A DNA stretch of 64,000 nt from Brachypterus glaber (GCA_958510825.1 OY294052.1:2439816-2503815); one strand, 5' to 3'. Counted from the first letter of the stretch, positions 1-10,136 are shown. Numbers and translations are program-made. The notes: generated by a model not told the origin, from the sequence alone.

Positions 1-376
1 GCCAATTTTGTTTGCAGGGCGCCGTTTGGTAGAAACCGTCAGGGACAAAGCTTTTGTCTTAGGGTATTTTTTTGGGCGCCGTCATTTTTTTTGTAGGGGC
101 GCCACGTTTGGTAGAAACCGTCAGGGACAAAGCTTTTGTCTTAGGGTATTTTTTTGGGCGCCGTCATTTTTTTTGTAGGGGCGCCACGTTTGGTAGAAAC
201 CGTCAGGGACAAAGCTTTTTTTCTTGATGGTAATTTTTGGGGGGCAATTTTTTTTGTAGGCGCACAAAGCTTTATTTTAGGGTGTTTTTTCTTTTGCTAG
301 GGCCGCCAAATTTGAGGCTTGAAAGGCCGGCCCTGGGTATTACCCCCCCCATGGAAGAAAAAGATCTACGCCCTTG
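1..376 (+). mobile_element. GGCGCC tandem-unit element, right part
   Basis: The window opens inside this element. Units of exactly 82 bp (the TTTGGTAGAAACCGTC block starts at 25, 107 and 189) carry GGCGCC and AGGGACAAAGCTTTT. They are followed by a unique tail with GGCCGGCCCTGGG and a terminal AGATCTACGCCCTTG. The complete copy at 9175-9591 has the same tail and shows that this terminus pairs with an inverted CCAAGGGCGTAGAT at the other end. The left end lies outside the window. No coding capacity is seen; a short open frame here is low-complexity translation. Confidence 0.75.
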
Positions 377-1240
377 TGTCTTTGTAAATATCCCTAGTAG
401 AAATTTTACATTAGAAGAACTTATCCCGACGTAGTTGTAATGTATAATTTGTAATATATGTAACGATTCCTAACGTTGGTAACCTAACATTTAGGTCTAA
501 TATTAATATAACGTTTATCATTACTTAGTTCCTGCGAAAATACTTGCTTCATATCTTGCGTTAATAGAGCTCGTACATTGCGCGTGCATAAGAAAGGTAT
601 GAGCCATCTAATGCAGGGAACGGCGCTGGATGAAACCAAGCGTTGCCTGTCTCGTACAGTTGCGATCTTTAAAAAGTACTACACCCAAAAATTGTATCAT
701 TTAAATCTAACTTGCCACTTAAGTCAATTCGGGACCTAACTAAGTCAGAGATGAATAAAACTAAATGTAATAGTCATCTTGTTCGACACATAGTTACATT
801 CAAAAGTTAACTTATAATTTTACGGTTTACATACCATAAGACAAAAAGATGGACAGACAGATAGACATTTTTTTACTCTTTACAATTACCACCTCTAACT
901 AGAATAGTTGTGCTCTTTTCCACACCACCCAGGAGGTAAAGCACTAGGTGCGTTACGGTTAACGTGCCGTTCCCCAGTGAGAAAACCTCAGTTCCCCTCT
1001 GAGGATCCCTCAGTAGGCCTATACACGTGGAGTATAATCTCGTCAGGCGACAATTTAACATACACTATATATACCTAACCCTTGCATGACAACTGCCCAC
1101 TTTGTAAGTTCGGTCTCACCGATGTCAGGGTTGGTACTACTCTCTCTTTCGAGATACCTGGCGTGTATGGGAAAAAGTCGACCATCCAGAGAGAACACCT
1201 CAAATGTCCGTCTGTTCCTTTGTCTTTTGTTCGCGGTTAT
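377..1240. other. gene-less stretch, short GTCTG-type runs
   Basis: No gene or clear repeat is visible. A short GACAGACAGATAGACA run lies near 850-866, and the opposite-strand form GTCCGTCTG near 1206 makes loose inverted flanks around 850-1215. Similar GTCY-rich DNA recurs at 11377-11420. The small open frames here are not supported by any family resemblance. Confidence 0.5.
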
Positions 1241-1400
1241 CCTTTCCCCCTTGAGGGAATTTTTGCGGATATTGACAACCTGTGCGTGTAACCCTACCTA
1301 TCCATTCCCCCTTGAGGGAATTTTTGCTGATATTGACTACCTGTTCGTGTAAACCTGCCTATCCATTCCCCCTTAAGGGAATTGGTGCGGATTTTGGCTA
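1241..1400. repeat. 61-bp tandem repeat, about 2.6 copies
   Basis: Units start at 1241, 1302 and 1363 with an exact 61-bp period. Each opens with a palindromic TTCCCCCTTGAGGGAA-type core followed by TTTTTGC(G/T)GATATTGAC. The third unit diverges (TTAAGGG) and fades out near 1400. Its origin is unknown. Confidence 0.85.
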
Positions 1401-2287
1401 TTTAACTATATACTAAATTAAACCTAGGGGAAACTATGTCAACAACCCGGGTTCGTTTCCCGGGTGGGGGAAATTGGCTTGGCTTGAATGGAAAGAAAAA
1501 ACCTTAACCTTAAAAAAACTTACTGTTACTAGCTGTCAATTTTACCTTAAGGAACCTTACAAGTTCTGATTACACTGTCTGTAAAAGTTGCCCTTCAAAG
1601 ATCTAAAAAATAAAATAACACATTATACATAAAAATTAAAACTTTAATTAAATCCTTCTTTCTGATATATCTGAAATAAATAATATTTACATATTAGTAT
1701 TAGTCTACCCCAGGTTATTCTACACGCCCCATGCTACCTTAAAAAACATACTATGTTATTATATTAAGGATATTTTATCCTTAATGTTTATGTTTATAGG
1801 CCTATAAACTTCCAAAAACCTACAGTTAATATACCTAGCGTATTTTTGCATAAAACAATATGTAACTATCCTATAATTTTAATCTGATTGTAGATTAAAA
1901 TTGTATTTGTACCTGTAAAAAAAATAAATACCTGAAAAAAATATAACCAACGAAAATATCCTATAAAACATATAAAAAAAAATACATAAAATAATAACAT
2001 TATAAATAAAAAACACTTATATCCTGAAAAAAATACACATAAATATAACCAAAATTATTATAAACAATATCCTTATCAATTAAAAAATATTAATATACCT
2101 AGTAAACTTTCAAATAAACACTAATATTACATTATAATGTAATTAATCCTGAAAAAAAAAATAAATGTTTAGAATATTTAACCTAAGAACACCTTTTTTT
2201 TTCAAAAAATACCTAATGCACAATAGCCTATATATTATATAGCATTATCTGAAAAAAAGAAAATAATAAAACCAACATTGTATAATA
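1401..2287. other. very AT-rich gene-less stretch
   Basis: Contains a GC-rich perfect inverted repeat, ACCCGGG...CCCGGGT, near 1446-1466. It looks like a tRNA T-arm but has no A box in front. The remainder is AT-rich with many CCTGAAAAAAA blocks that hint at decayed tandem repeats. No gene is visible. Confidence 0.5.
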
Positions 2288-2632
2288 TAGTTCTTCATTA
2301 TGGGGTTTCTATAGAACATAGAACCTTATCATTTTAACCCAGTGATATAATGCCTAAAAGAAAATAATAGTACCTACAAATAAAATACCAGACATAAAAA
2401 ATAATACCTGAAAAAAAATATACATAAAAAAATATATGTGTGTAAAATACGAACACAAACAACACAATAGATTATATAATAAATATACGTAGTTCTTCAT
2501 TATGGGGTTTCTATAGAACATAGAACCTTAATAATAGTACCTGAAACAAATAAAATACCAGAAATAAAAAATAATACCTGAAAAAAAAATATATAAAAAA
2601 ATATGTGTGTAAAATAAGAACACAAACAACAC
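2288..2632. repeat. imperfect ~202-bp tandem duplication
   Basis: A block starting TAGTTCTTCATTATGGGG at 2288 is repeated from 2490. Both copies continue through TAGAACCTTA, AATAATAGTACCT, ATAATACCTGAAAAA and GAACACAAACAACAC, and differ by small indels. AT-rich and noncoding. Confidence 0.8.
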
Positions 2633-2688
2633 ATCAATAAGAACAATGTTCTTTTTTGATTAAACTGTAAAAAAATATTTATAACACC

Positions 2689-2905
2689 GAGGTGACTTCT
2701 GACGGTGTAGGATGACTTCGTACACTTTTTCTCAAATTTTTCTGAACCAAAGCACGTGTGTAAAAGTTGTGGGTTGTGTGCTCAAGTTGTGTGGTTCATT
2801 TCCACAACTTTTACACACAAACGCACAACTTTTACACACGTGCTTTGGTTCAGAAGATTTTGCGAAAAAATGTCCGAAGTCACCTACTCCGTCCGAAGTC
2901 ACCTC
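2689..2905. mobile_element. foldback MITE (GAGGTGACTTC ends)
   Basis: The left end GAGGTGACTTC at 2689 pairs with GAAGTCACCTC ending at 2905. Inner arms AACCAAAGCACGTGTGTAAA and their complement pair over about 30 bp. A GTGACTTCGGACGG-like block is repeated beside both ends. No target duplication is obvious. The small open frames across it are products of the palindrome. Confidence 0.75.
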
Positions 2906-3109
2906 AGTTGATGGTACCTGTAAAAAATATTATTATATTAGGCTCTATACTCTTGGCGGTTTTAGATTCCAAACTATTTTGCTTTTGTGCCTTTGGGCAC
3001 AACTCTTCTATTAGCACTACTTCCACTTCCGTTGTTTTCATTGCAGTTAAAAACAAACTCACATAGATCTTGCCTATATCCTATAACATATTAGTGTTAA
3101 TTACCTATA

Positions 3110-3502
3110 GTCCAGTCAAATAATAAATTTAAATTGCAATAAATATACACGGACTGATATTTTAAAGGGTAGTAGTGGATGGTAACAGAACACATATGTT
3201 AGTTTTTCACTGGATGATTTGCGTAGGGGGTGTCCGATATCTTGAATTTTAGAGGTGAGTTGCTTAATATGCATCTAGCTATAAAAATGCATATAACCAA
3301 TTTTGTTAAGGAGGAAATTTCATATTCAAAAAGTCCAAACCGCACTCATCCCTAAAATTTAAGATAGCGGACATCCCTTACGCAAATCACCCGGTGAAAA
3401 ACTAACAGGAGTGTTCTGCTACTATGCACTACTACCCATTAAAGTATCAGCCAGTACATTTATTGCAATTTAACATAGGAATTTTTCGTTATTTGACTGG
3501 AC
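3110..3502. mobile_element. GTCCAGTCAAATAA foldback element, short copy
   Basis: An inverted GTCCAGTCAAATAA end at 3110 matches TTATTTGACTGGAC ending at 3502, both next to TA. Arms of about 190 bp match the much longer copies at 39759-40612 and 41275-42170. The centre is deleted and the junction at 3328-3340 carries AAAAAGTCCAAAC, which the longer copies lack. Confidence 0.85.
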
Positions 3503-3858
3503 TACTAGGTTTTCTTACCTGTACTGTCTCTGTTTATATGACTGATTTCTGCAGCTTATGTAGTTCTGTAACAAAAAGATTTAGTTTAAAAAAATTACCT
3601 CAAAATAACCGAGATCAAAGTTAAATAACAGTTTAAATAAAATAACTTAATAAGTTATTAATACTTTTTTGGACGTTAAATCAGCATCGGACTGGCGGCT
3701 GTAGGACATAACGAGTTCTCGGATGGGATTTTTTTTGATAAAAATCGGGCTTTATATTGGTCGCATAACAAAAATTCGTTTTTATAGGTTTTTATTTTTT
3801 TAAGTACTTTTTCGAAAAAGAGTAATATGAAACTAATCCGTATTTAATATAAGAGTTT
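3503..3858. other. gene-less AT-rich stretch
   Basis: No gene or repeat boundary is recognised here. Confidence 0.4.
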
Positions 3859-4040
3859 AACAGCGGCCATATTTAAAAGTTCACAAAAATGTATGAGGTG
3901 GACTCCGTGAGCTATAGAAATCTATTATTTGCCGCAATTATACATGAGACTGATAGAATTCTATAGTGCACGGATCCGTCAGTAGTGTCATCTCGTAAAA
4001 AAATTAATTTAAAAATAAACTTTTAAATATAGCCGCCGTT
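3859..4040. mobile_element. foldback MITE (AACAGCGGCC ends)
   Basis: AACAGCGGCCATATTTAAAA on the left pairs with TTTTAAATATAGCCGCCGTT on the right. An inner stem pairs GACTCCGTGAGCTATAGAA with TTCTATAGTGCACGGATC. It ends three bases before the next palindrome. Confidence 0.7.
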
Positions 4041-4043
4041 CAA

Positions 4044-4187
4044 GGCTTAGTTTACACCATGGGTACTATATTTTAAGTCCAGGTACTTTTTATCTACCTA
4101 TCTCTGTTTACAAAATGCTATAAACAGAGATAGGTAGACAAAAAGTACCTGGACTTAAAATATACAACCCATGGTGTAAACTAAGCC
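4044..4187. mobile_element. 144-bp near-perfect palindrome
   Basis: Arms of about 67 bp run from GGCTTAGTTTACACCATGGG to its complement ending at 4187, around a 10-base loop, CAAAATGCTA. The few mismatches are clustered. No terminal duplication is seen. It is either a foldback element or the centre of a larger one. Confidence 0.75.
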
Positions 4188-4211
4188 AAAGTGCACATAA
4201 TAGTGCACTTT
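4188..4211. repeat. 24-bp short palindrome
   Basis: AAAGTGCAC, six bases, GTGCACTTT, filling the gap exactly between two larger palindromes. Confidence 0.7.
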
Positions 4212-4455
4212 GGGAACGTTTAAGTATTACGTAACGCAAATTGTACCAAAATTCATACACTTCATACCCCGGTTCTCGCGTTATGTAAGGCAGTAGAGAT
4301 TTCATATTTTGGCTACCCCCCTAACACACCCCCTATTTGGGGGGGGGGGGGGTAGCCAAAATATGAAATCTCTATAAGTATAATAACGCGAGAACCGGGG
4401 TATGAAGTGTATGAATTTTGTTACAATTTGCGTTACGTAATACTTGAACGTTCCT
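4212..4455. mobile_element. GGGAACGTTCAAG foldback MITE, 244-bp copy
   Basis: Left GGGAACGTTTAAGTATTACG and right CGTAATACTTGAACGTTCC are inverted ends. Arms extend for about 110 bp through CCCCGGTTCTCGCGTTAT and GGTAGCCAAAATATGAAATC around a G-run centre. Related copies with different interiors lie at 4718-4866 and 6471-6643. Confidence 0.85.
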
Positions 4456-4583
4456 TTTATAATAAATACTATATTCAAAAATATTTCAAAAAGTAAAAAA
4501 GTTTTATTTATTCACAAGTCCACAATTAAAACCAAAAAAAAAAATAATGAAATTTAATAATAATGAAAATTCTAATCCAAAAT

Positions 4584-5007
4584 AACACAGCCACACAAAA
4601 GAAAGGTCCGGATTTTTTTTGGAGACCATTTTATTCCTATGTATTTTGAGGCACCTCATCCAATTAGTTTTGGAGATAACCTCAAAAAACCTTATTTTCG
4701 AGTAAAACGAGCATAAGGGAACGTTCAAGTATTACGTACGCTCCTAGGGGGGGGGGGGGTCATTTTGGACTGTTACGCCCATGTTAATGGTATATGAAAA
4801 TAGCGTTACAGCCCCCCCCCCCCCAAAATGATCAAAATTTGCGTTACGTAATATTTGAATGTTCCCTACATTTTTTGAGTTTATCTCCAAAACTAATCGG
4901 ATGAGTTGCTATTTTGACCTCAAATTCGGGTTCAGCTCCATAAAATACACGGTAATACAGTGGTCTCCAAAAAAACACTTGACATTTTTTTTTGTGTGGC
5001 TGTGTAA
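4584..5007. mobile_element. foldback element split by a nested MITE
   Basis: AACACAGCCACACAAAA at 4584 mirrors the TTTGTGTGGCTGTGT end near 5006. The arms share TTTTTTTGGAGACCA and ATTAGTTTTGGAGATAA, read inwards. The unpaired middle is occupied by the separate GGGAACG element at 4718-4866, so that element inserted later into this one. Confidence 0.7.
4718..4866. mobile_element. GGGAACGTTCAAG MITE, 149-bp copy
   Basis: Inverted GGGAACGTTCAAGTATTACG ends surround poly-G and poly-C tracts and TCATTTTGGACTGTTACGCC. It sits in the loop of the foldback at 4584-5007. It is the closest sibling of 6471-6643. Confidence 0.85.
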
Positions 5008-5019
5008 TTAAAAATTGTT

Positions 5020-5200
5020 CAAAATCGTTTTAAAATTACTTACATTTACTCGCGGTTTAAAAATTATTCCTAAATACACTATAGTATTATAAAAAAAAAC
5101 ACACAAAACATACACTAATACTGTTTAGAACAAAAAACAAACAAAAACGATCCACTTTATTCGGCAGACTGTAATGAAATGACTAAAATATTTAGTTTAC
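5020..5200 (+). repeat. direct repeat, left copy (pair with 5668)
   Basis: Shares AAAATTACTTACA, ACTCGCGGTT, AAAAATTATTCCTAA and a tail CGATCCACTT(T/C)ATTCGGCA with 5668-5845, in the same order and orientation about 650 bp apart. The pair could be terminal repeats of a small retroelement or a local duplication; no TG...CA ends were found. Confidence 0.55.
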
Positions 5201-5204
5201 AATG

Positions 5205-5385
5205 GCGCTTGTTAAAAAATTACATAACATTATCATATGAGTAAGGAATATCGTTGCCGATTTTATTATAATAAACTTTAGAAAGTTTTGTGCAATGATA
5301 CCGCTCAAAATGGGGGCCCACTTGGGCATGCTCAGCTACAGCTTAATTTCGATATTTCAGCTGTCGTAAATTGCCCCTCCCCATT
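5205..5385 (+). repeat. dispersed repeat shared with 8978-9135
   Basis: AAAAAATTACATAACATTATCAT, CGTTGCC, then AAAATGGGGGCCCA(C/A)TTGGGCA and GATATTTCAGCTGTCGTAA recur in order at 8978-9135. Noncoding and of unknown class. Confidence 0.65.
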
Positions 5386-5451
5386 TAAAAATTTTCCGTT
5401 CCCCAAAGTTACTCATAATTGCTCAAAGTTAAAAAATATTTATCTTAATAA

Positions 5452-5668
5452 CACTGGTCTACAAAAAAAAGAAAAAAAATCTTCTCCAAAGACCAAAACC
5501 TATCATGCGTTAAGTATTTTTGTTTGCTGATGAATCCGAAAAAGTTTACCAATGTCTAATAAAAACCGGGATTTACTCGAAATCTACGCGGTAGAAAGTT
5601 TTTTAAATTGAAAATTTAGCACACAAAAATACTTAAGGCATGATAGGTTTAGTCCTTGTAGACCAGTG
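5452..5668. mobile_element. TA|CACTGGTCTACAA foldback MITE
   Basis: CACTGGTCTACAA at 5452 and TTGTAGACCAGTG ending at 5668 are inverted; the right flank is TA and the left is AA. CCTATCATGC and GCATGATAGG give a second pairing block. On the opposite strand its interior matches 49664-49800 (TTTCGAGTAAATCCCGG). Confidence 0.75.
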
Positions 5669-5845
5669 TAATCAAAATTACTTACACTCGCGGTTGAAAA
5701 ATTATTCCTAAGTAGTCCGACAAGCCATATATAGTTAGTATAAAAACACAAAACATACATTAATAACGTTCAGAACTAAAAACACAAGAAAAAACACGGA
5801 ACGATCCACTTCATTCGGCAGACTGTAATGAAGTGACTAAAACAC
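5668..5845 (+). repeat. direct repeat, right copy (pair with 5020)
   Basis: Second copy of the 5020-5200 block, ending in GATCCACTTCATTCGGCAGA. See the left copy for the shared motifs. Confidence 0.55.
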
Positions 5846-6004
5846 AGAACACCCACCAGAAGCCCAAGCCCCATGTTAAAGTTAGGCAACACATAATACC
5901 ACGAATGGTATGTGTCGCCGCCCTATGAATGATATGCGAAAACTAAACATCAGCTGGCACATAATGGCGGCTTATTCAAATTAAAAATAATATTTTTATT
6001 TTTT

Positions 6005-6070
6005 TTTTGACCATTACTTTGATTTAGGCATTCGACAAAATTGCCGAACGCCTAAATCAATATAATGGTT
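6005..6070. repeat. ~60-bp hairpin
   Basis: TTTGATTTAGGCATTCG pairs with CGAACGCCTAAATCAA and the outer ACCATTA pairs with TAATGGT. Upstream, 5890-5916 holds a smaller CACATAATACCA / TGGTATGTGT hairpin. Confidence 0.6.
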
Positions 6071-6203
6071 GTGTGGGTAATAAAAAAAACAAGAAATTAA
6101 TAAGGTATTTTTTTTAACAAAATTGTAATATAACTATAATACAAACTCTATATAAATACCTAAAAAAAAATATATAAGTATAAAGAAAAATATTTTATCA
6201 AAC

Positions 6204-6894
6204 AGGTGCGTAGATATGGGGGGGTTAGAGGGGGTATTTACCCCCCAAGAGTCTTTGTTATATATTTTTTTGTTATTTTAAATAAAAAATTGAAAAATTA
6301 AAATAATGGGTTTTTTGCTTGGGTCGCCAAATTTTGTAGAAACGCCCAGGGACAAAGCCTTTTTTTTCGGAGGTCGAGGGGTGTTGTTTTTGTTTTGGTA
6401 GGGGCGCCAACTTTTGTAGAAACGCTTTTTTTTTTGAGGGTTTTTTGTTTTGTTTTGGTAGGGGCGCTAAGGGAACGTTCAAGTATTACGTAAAAAGTCC
6501 AAACGAAAAAGTCCAAACGCTCCTATGGGGGGTGGGGTCATTTTGAAGTGTTACGCCCATTTTAATGGTATAGGAAAATAGCGTTACGGGGGGGGGGGTC
6601 CAAAATGATTAAAATTTGCGTTACGTAATACTTGCACGTTTCCAAAGGTGGGCGTCAAATTTTGTAGAAACGCTCAGGGACAAAGCTTTTTTCTGAGGGT
6701 GCTTTTTTTGTTTTGGTAGGGGCGTCAAATTTTGAATGAAAAATTTTATTTTAGAAAGGAAAAAAAATTACATTTTTAATAGCTGGGCCCCATAGGCTAG
6801 AAATCTCACTAGCCTTGGGCTTCCCAGTCCGACACTGGAGGCTGACTACCCCCCTCCCCAAGAAAAAATCCCATCTACGCGCCTATTATCAAAT
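6204..6894 (+). mobile_element. GCGTAGAT-end element with 82-bp-type units
   Basis: AGGTGCGTAGATATGGGG at 6204 and CCATCTACGCGCCT ending at 6894 are inverted ends of the family seen complete at 9175-9591. Inside are degenerate units with GGGGCGCCAA, TTTTGTAGAAACGC and AGGGACAAAGC. A GGGAACG MITE (6471-6643) interrupts one unit, so this copy is older than that insertion. Confidence 0.7.
6471..6643. mobile_element. GGGAACGTTCAAG MITE nested in tandem units
   Basis: Ends GGGAACGTTCAAGTATTACG and TTACGTAATACTTGCACGTT. It differs from 4718-4866 by a 26-base insert made of two head-to-tail 14-mers AAAAAGTCCAAACG (6492-6519). Confidence 0.85.
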
Positions 6895-6939
6895 AGGTAC
6901 TTAATAATTATAAACATAATGTTTACTCTAACATTTTTA

Positions 6940-7111
6940 GGGGCTATTCAAAAATTACGTCCCCACAATTTAGACAACTTTTGACCCCGTGTCAATTTGG
7001 CTTCTACCCCCCGAAAAAATATCGCTACTAATACATCAAACCCCCCCACCCCACTTTTTGTTTTGTAACTTGACCTCTGACCCCATGGTGACCTAATTGT
7101 TGAATAGCCCC
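6940..7111. mobile_element. 172-bp MITE, TIR GGGGCTATTCA, TA TSD
   Basis: GGGGCTATTCA and TGAATAGCCCC are perfect 11-bp inverted ends flanked on both sides by TA, as expected of Tc1/mariner-type insertion. The interior is C-rich (CCCCCCACCCC) and noncoding. Confidence 0.85.
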
Positions 7112-7169
7112 TAAAGAAGTAGTTCTTAGTAGTAAAAAATATTATGAAAATAATTCAGCTGATATCCTG

Positions 7170-7545
7170 GGACAGGTCCGTAACTTGGCGCCCCTGTAAA
7201 ACAAAATTGGCGCTCCAAAAAAATACCAGGGGATCAGCGAAAAAAAATTGTCGCCCCAAAAATTAAAAAAGCTTTGTCCCTAGCGGTTTCTGCCAAACTT
7301 GGAGCCCCTGCAAAAAAAATGCTGCCCCAAAAATTACCTTTACGAAAAAAAAGTTTACCCCTGACGGTATCTACCGAACTTGGCGCCCCCTGCAAACAAA
7401 ATGGCGCCCCAAAAATTACCTTCAAGGAAAAAGGCTTTGTCCTTGACGGTTTTTACCAAACTTGGCGCCCCTGCAAAAGAAAATTGGGGCCCCAAAAAAT
7501 ACCAGGTGGGCTCAAACCAAGGCCGGGGGGGCTGTCCTGGGATCC
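7170..7545 (-). repeat. 82-bp GGCGCC tandem units, minus orientation
   Basis: The AACTTGG(A/C)GCCCC(C)TGCAAA junction recurs at 7296, 7377 and 7459, a period of 81-82 bp, with partial units on both sides. It is the reverse complement of the unit at 1-376. Open frames across it are not genes. Confidence 0.8.
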
Positions 7546-8400
7546 CATTAAGTTGAATTGTATCTTCCTTTATCCATCTTGTCTTATCTCCAACTTTTCC
7601 TAAAAAAACAAGAGGTGTTTAAATAATTGGACATGTATGACTTTGTTACTAACAAATAGTTATTATTTCAGGGTGAGAATAATTTTTTTTAAAGAAATTA
7701 TGCGCATATCTAGGGGGGCTTAGCGGGGCCTAAAATAATAAAAAATACTGCTGTTGACAAAAAAACAGGGATGATATAAGGAGGTCTGTGTGGTTAACAA
7801 AGGTCAATAGAGACCAGGTGTTGGGGGCTATGAACTCCGTACTGAACAAACAAAACTAAAAACTAAATAAAAGTGGGGCATTTTGGTATTGTATGTCAAT
7901 TCTCTTATACACTTGCTAGAGGCTGGCGGGAGAAATATTTTTTATGTCAATGTTCATGTTGAAACCAAATAGGGCCTGTTTGGCATATATAGTAATGATT
8001 TTATTTAAAAATACTCGTATTAACAAAAAACAAATACTAAATTGTGACCTTCCAATAAAGAACAAATTTCATGACATAAATTAAAATTGTCAAGGGCATT
8101 CTAGTAGTAAATAATAAAACAATATTAAGCGATATTTATTAATGTATTTAAACAAATTCAGGTGTACTTACTTTTAATAGAAAAATCTATGACCCTTGTT
8201 TCTTCTAACTTTTTGGTCTTATCAGCTATCAATCCAATCAAACATTCGTTTATTCATTCCATAGTACTGTAATTAGTTAAACATAATTGTTATTTTGCTT
8301 TATATTTATAATTATTGCTAGCTTTTTTATTTTACTTACTTTTATTCACATGTTAAAGAATAGGCGCCAAAAGCAACAGTATTTATAGGTTATGTCAAAC
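7546..8400. other. gene-less stretch
   Basis: Mostly unique-looking AT-rich DNA. A GCGCATATCTAGGGGGG block near 7702 resembles a degenerate GCGTAGAT-type end. No gene is seen. Confidence 0.4.
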
Positions 8401-8439
8401 CACAGAAAAAACGTGACAGCAGCGCTTAAGTGCAGCTCT

Positions 8440-8490
8440 TTATGCCGCGTTTTGATAAACTGCGCATGCGCCGACCGTTTATCGATATAT
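8440..8490. promoter_or_regulatory. candidate DRE / NRF1-like motif cluster
   Basis: CTGCGCATGCGCC (near 8460) contains the palindromic NRF1/Ewg-type core GCGCATGCGC. About 15 bases on, TATCGATA is a perfect DREF element. In flies these two motifs are typical of housekeeping promoters. The surrounding DNA, 8370-8660, is less AT-rich than its neighbours, but no transcript start or adjacent gene was recognised. Confidence 0.35.
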
Positions 8491-8499
8491 TATTAAAAA

Positions 8500-8977
8500 A
8501 CATTTTTTTACAAAAAAACACCAAATAGACGCTAAAACTAACGTTAACGTAAACCAAGGTCCCCTCATTAGAAAAAAGAACACCAAAGAACAAAAAACCA
8601 AAACAAGCTCCGGCACGGAGAGCTGAAATTAGGCGCTTGTCTCGTGACAATCCAAGGTTGGCGAGTAGAAGAGGTTAGCTCAACATACGTAAACTTTATT
8701 TTTTAACAGAAAAAACATTATATTATAATAAACTACATGTTTAAAGACGATAAAAATGTAATAAATAATAACAATAAAAATAAAAACATATAAATAGTTA
8801 AATTCAACGAGGGGATTGAGGGGTGCGAGCCAACCTTGTTTTTTTATATCTCGAACATCACGAATTAAACACCCAGCGCCATCTAAGAATGGTATGCGAA
8901 ACTATTAATTCCTTGTTGCTAGGTCTGTAATACCAGATGATACCCCCTGGACTAAAAGATATAATTTGAATGCCTTT
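8500..8977. other. gene-less stretch
   Basis: No gene recognised. CAGCGCCATCTAAGAATGG near 8875 loosely resembles 5920-5945. The rest is AT-rich. Confidence 0.4.
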
Positions 8978-9135
8978 TATTAAAAAATTACATAACATTA
9001 TCATAAATACAGAAACACGGTTGCCAAATCTATTTTTTTTTCGAGCGCTTTAAGTTCTTTATTGTTAGTGGCACCTCCCCAAAATGGGGGCCCAATTGGG
9101 CAGATTAATTTTGAGATTTCAGCTATCGTAACCCC
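8978..9135 (+). repeat. dispersed repeat shared with 5205-5385
   Basis: Same order of blocks as at 5205 (TACATAACATTATCAT, GTTGCC, AAAATGGGGGCCCA, GATTTCAGCTATCGTAA). It abuts the GGCGCC element at 9175. Confidence 0.65.
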
Positions 9136-9174
9136 CCCCACCCTGCCGAAAATGACGGGTCTGTGGGGGTAAAC

Positions 9175-9591
9175 CCAAGGGCGTAGATGAGGGGGGGTAA
9201 TGGGGGGTAATTACCCCCCCCCCATAGGCGTGGGCGCCAATGTTATTTGCAGGGCGCCATGTTTGGTAGAAACCGTCAGGAATACAGTTTTTTTTCTTGT
9301 TGGTATTTTTTTGGGCGCCATGTTTGGTAGAAACCGTCAGGGACAAAGCTTTTGTCTTAGGGTATTTTTTTGGGCACCGTCATTTTTTTTTGTAGGGGCG
9401 CCACGTTTGGTAGAAACCGTCAGGGACAACGCTTTTTTTCTTGTGGTATTTTTTGGAGGCATTTTTTTTTTGTAGGCGCACAAAGCTTTATTTTGGGGTG
9501 TTTTTTCTTTTGCTAGGCGCCAAATTTGAGGCTTGAAAGGCCGGCCCTGGGTATTACCCCCCTCATAGAAGAAAAAGATCTACGCCCTTGG
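9175..9591 (+). mobile_element. complete GGGCGTAGAT-end element with 82-bp units
   Basis: Full 417-bp copy. CCAAGGGCGTAGAT at 9175 and ATCTACGCCCTTGG ending at 9591 are inverted ends. Inside the left end is a G/C homopolymer palindrome (GGGGGGGTAA...TTACCCCCCC), then GGCGCC units with TTTGGTAGAAACCGTC, then the GGCCGGCCCTGGG tail seen in the first 376 bases. It has no coding capacity and must be non-autonomous. The superfamily is not clear because no convincing target duplication is visible. Confidence 0.8.
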
Positions 9592-10136
9592 CTAATTTAG
9601 CTTTTTACTTAAATTTTGCGGTTAGGTTTAAAAATGTTGACAATGAACAATGTAAACGGTTTAAGATTATGACGAAATCGTATAGATTTTTTGTTACCTA
9701 ATACGGTAAAACCATCAAAAATTAATAGCAAAGGAAATATGAATATTTTTAAGTAGAAGAAAATTGTATATTAGAAAAGTTACATAAGACACTTTTTTGG
9801 CGCACGCGTCCATGTTTCGACGCGTGGGGGGAGTTTTCCAATGGACGGGTGCGCCAAATTTCTTATGAAAAGAGTTCTTTATACTATTTTTCTCTTTTCG
9901 CGTTTTATTTTGCACACAAGGTACTTTAGTTTTGATTAATTTGATTGATTTGAGGAATATAATGTATTTATACTGATAAAAATGACACTTAAATTAAAAA
10001 AAAAAGGATTTGTTTTTGTTTATTACAAATTCATAATAATTACAAACTTTTTAAGTTTTAAGTTTATTTTATAGTTATAGTTTTATAGCTTTTTTTGAAT
10101 AAAAAAAGAAAAAATACATATTTATTAATATTTTAT
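9592..10136. other. gene-less stretch with a small hairpin
   Basis: TTTGGCGCAC...TCCAT pairs with ATGGAC...GTGCGCCAAA at 9796-9856. The loop holds ACGCGTCCATGTTTCGACGCGT-like self-complementarity. AT-rich elsewhere. Confidence 0.5.

Noticed and set aside
1241..1400. CRISPR-like array
   Set aside because: The 61-bp units are directly contiguous without variable spacers, and the sequence is eukaryotic.
1446..1466. tRNA T-arm-like CCCGGGTTCGTTTCCCGGG
   Set aside because: The B box has a mismatch at a key position and no A box or acceptor stem precedes it; better read as a GC palindrome.
5020..5845. LTR retrotransposon with 5020 and 5668 as LTRs
   Set aside because: No TG...CA ends, primer site or coding remnant, and the spacer holds other MITEs.
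7234..9475. Open frames across the 82-bp units
   Set aside because: They repeat with the tandem unit on both strands and have no start context or known domain.
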